NCBI GenBank assembly: GCA_021325035.1
Contig: JAJPHW010000100.1
Coordinates: forward strand, 1 to 64,000
Direction of reading: 5' to 3'
DNA from: Terriglobia bacterium
GTDB lineage: Bacteria > Acidobacteriota > Terriglobia > Terriglobales > Acidobacteriaceae
Length of the DNA: 64,000 nucleotides
Shown here: positions 62,374 through 64,000 of the stretch, piece by piece
Numbering within the stretch: the first letter of the stretch is position 1
Layout of the letters: each line of letters opens with the position of its first letter
Made by a program: the position numbers and the translations under genes
Notes under the pieces: model-generated
The model's database searches: none
The model's input: only the letters and a program-made list of their open reading frames with translations
Told to the model about the DNA's origin: nothing

Positions 62374-64000
62374 CGCGTTCCTTCAAGAGCTTTCGAAGCG
62401 CGATTTAGGGCTGCTGCCAGCTTGCTTAATTCATGCTGCGTTCGTTGAAGGTCATGCTGATCAATGGCTTCGTTCACACCCGGAATGACCACCGCAGCAT
62501 AGCCTGTATATTCTCCGGGGGCGTAAATCGAATGCTTGAACCAGCTACGCCGAGGCAATCCCTCGGGCGAAAGTAACGCTCGTTCGGCATCAACTAACTG
62601 GGCATTTAGAGCATTTGCATCGTGGCTTGTTTTCCTTTGCTTTGCCAGAATTTTGCTTCCAGCCTCTTCAAAATGCCGGGCGGCATCCGTCGCTTCCCCA
62701 AAGCTCGGAGCTTTATCGCCGAATTCTAACTGCGCTTTTTTACTAGCGGCGTCCAGATAGGCCAGAATTTCTTTTCCATATTCTTCGTAGTCGTAGGGCA
62801 GTACGTCCGAGTCGGCCATCCGGATAACTTCAAGCCCAAAAACTCGCGCCATCTCCTGCTCATAGACAAAGTCGGGATCGCCAAATTTTTTAAACCAATT
62901 GAAGTTATCGAACGCCGAATGGTAAACCCCATACGGTCCCGTTGAACCAACATCTGTCGAGGGAACCCCGAGGTGTTGAAGAAACGCGGTGTAATCGGAA
63001 CCACTCCCCAAATCGCCAACGGGTACGTCTGGCTTTGCTTGGGCGGCCGGAGGACGGAATCCATTCGTGGTGCTTCCGCGATTTGTATTAGTAGCGTCAG
63101 GCTGGTTCGCTTTTTGCCATACATCGTAAACTGTGCCGCCTTGGGGACTTGAAACCGTCATGGATATATCACGAATAAATTGCTTCAAACTCGGTACGGA
63201 AGATGCGCCGAATTTCGACCCTGAAACGGCGACATCCATATTGAAATAAGCTGCCGCTTTGCTAAGTTCAGCTTCATGCTGTTCTGCCCATTCGGTGGAT
63301 CCGATAAGCCCAAATTCTTCCCCATCCCAGCTTCCGAAAATAATGGTCCGTTTGGGCCTCCAACCGGCCTTGAGCAATTCGCCAATTCCGTGAACAGATT
63401 CAAGCATCGCAGCGGTGCCGCTGTTGGGATCAACGGCTCCGTAAACCCAGGCGTCGCGATGATTGCCCGCAACAACCCAGGCATCGGGCGATTCGCTTCC
63501 TGGAATTTTTCCAGTGACATCCCAGATTGTGCGGTACTGATAATCCTGTTTGAGATGCATTTTTACTTTTACTGACCCTGGTCCAACGTGGTAAGTGAAT
63601 GGCAAAGCGCCTTGCCATGATCTTGGTGTGGTCGGGCCAGACAAATGCTCAAGAATTGGCGTCGCGTCGGCGTATGAAAGCGGTGTAACTGGAATTGTCG
63701 GCATGGCCGCCGATTGCGCGGGTGGGGTACGTTTGGCATCTGGCAAGTCGGGTGTCGAGGCAATTCCTGGCGTCGTTGGGTCGCCAGCGAATTCAAAAAT
63801 ATATCCGACGGAGCCACGCTGCACTCCAGTATCAGGACGCCATGGTCCTTTGGGATATTTATCCCCTTGTTGCCAGCCGTCATCCATGGGATCGCTGTAG
63901 ATAATGACGCCCGCAGCCCCGTGTTGCTGCGCAATAAAAGCCTTCACGCCGCGAAAGTTTTGCCCGTAGCGGCACAGAACAATTTTTCCCCGGACATCAA
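62370..64000 (-). CDS. M28 family metallopeptidase (glutamate carboxypeptidase II-like), 5' end outside window
   Basis: Partial gene; the frame is open through the last base of the window, and residues before the first in-window Val codon (DVRGKIVLCRYGQNFRG) continue the PA domain of the family. Zinc ligands: VAGNHRDAWVYGAVDPNSGT (His and Asp), SWDGEEFGLIGST (catalytic Glu pair), NMDVAVSG (Asp) and VYHSAFDNFNWF (His). The C-terminal TFR-dimer-like helical domain is present. Probably exported; the signal peptide is beyond the window. The stop shares TTAA with the convergent capsule-like gene. Confidence 0.9.
   Translation of the reverse strand, partial: DVRGKIVLCRYGQNFRGVKAFIAQQHGAAGVIIYSDPMDDGWQQGDKYPKGPWRPDTGVQRGSVGYIFEFAGDPTTPGIASTPDLPDAKRTPPAQSAAMPTIPVTPLSYADATPILEHLSGPTTPRSWQGALPFTYHVGPGSVKVKMHLKQDYQYRTIWDVTGKIPGSESPDAWVVAGNHRDAWVYGAVDPNSGTAAMLESVHGIGELLKAGWRPKRTIIFGSWDGEEFGLIGSTEWAEQHEAELSKAAAYFNMDVAVSGSKFGASSVPSLKQFIRDISMTVSSPQGGTVYDVWQKANQPDATNTNRGSTTNGFRPPAAQAKPDVPVGDLGSGSDYTAFLQHLGVPSTDVGSTGPYGVYHSAFDNFNWFKKFGDPDFVYEQEMARVFGLEVIRMADSDVLPYDYEEYGKEILAYLDAASKKAQLEFGDKAPSFGEATDAARHFEEAGSKILAKQRKTSHDANALNAQLVDAERALLSPEGLPRRSWFKHSIYAPGEYTGYAAVVIPGVNEAIDQHDLQRTQHELSKLAAALNRASKALEGTR

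Overview
The window reads as chromosomal DNA of a Gram-negative bacterium. Outer-membrane polysaccharide export (Wza-type), CcmE and signal-peptide-bearing M13 and M28 peptidases are all present. The mixture of an MXKDX-repeat secreted protein, M13/M28 peptidases, a Flp pilin and a very large exopolysaccharide locus is most like Acidobacteriota (Terriglobia). That placement is an inference from gene content; there is no rRNA or tRNA in the window to confirm it.

Layout. 1-1.2 kb: ECF sigma factor and membrane anti-sigma factor. 1.4-6.2 kb: MXKDX-repeat protein, M16 peptidase, RlmN, and a membrane histidine kinase. 6.3-9.2 kb: NarL-type two-component pair, then a lone Flp-type pilin with a structured leader. 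9.2-17.1 kb: nucleotide-sugar dehydrogenase, YdcF-like and FecR-like envelope proteins, and a minus-strand operon of BY-kinase/Wzz, TPR/carbohydrate-binding-like protein and Wzy-type polymerase or ligase. 17.3-24.6 kb: pseudaminic acid operon (pseB, pseC, associated methylase, pseF-like, pseG, WbqC-like, pseI) interrupted by one antisense methyltransferase. 24.6-30.1 kb: a glycan-modification cassette (NodB deacetylase, GNAT/FemAB-like, small ribbon-helix-helix-like protein, divergent 'SDDWG' protein, sulfatase-fold enzyme). 30.1-49.1 kb: five GT4 and one GT2 glycosyltransferases, a second Wzy-type protein, two glutamine amidotransferases of the AsnB family, a fused dehydrogenase/Gfo-Idh oxidoreductase, a NodU-type carbamoyltransferase, a BNR-like propeller protein and a glucuronyl C5-epimerase homologue. 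49.1-51.8 kb: Wza-type export protein diverging from a WecA/MraY-type initiating transferase. 51.9-64 kb: housekeeping and signalling genes (zinc-ribbon GAF protein, OmpR/HK pair, Cys-type CcmE, pyrophosphatase, M13 peptidase, ThiC, MarC, a capsule-synthesis-like protein, M28 peptidase running off the end).

How it works together. About 40 kb (9.2-51.8 kb) forms one envelope-glycan locus. The WecA-like enzyme would start the lipid-linked glycan; the Pse genes, the UDP-sugar dehydrogenase and the AsnB, epimerase and carbamoyltransferase genes would supply unusual decorated sugars; the GT4/GT2 enzymes would assemble the repeat unit; the Wzy-type proteins would polymerise or ligate it; and the BY-kinase/Wzz and Wza-like pair would control length and export. 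No Wzx flippase and no PseH acetyltransferase are visible. The chemistry implied is an acidic polymer with pseudaminic acid and possibly C5-epimerised, amidated or carbamoylated residues. This is inferred from families, not shown.

No CRISPR array, insertion sequence, phage gene, tRNA or rRNA was seen. The longest stretch without a gene is about 250 bases (1215-1467).
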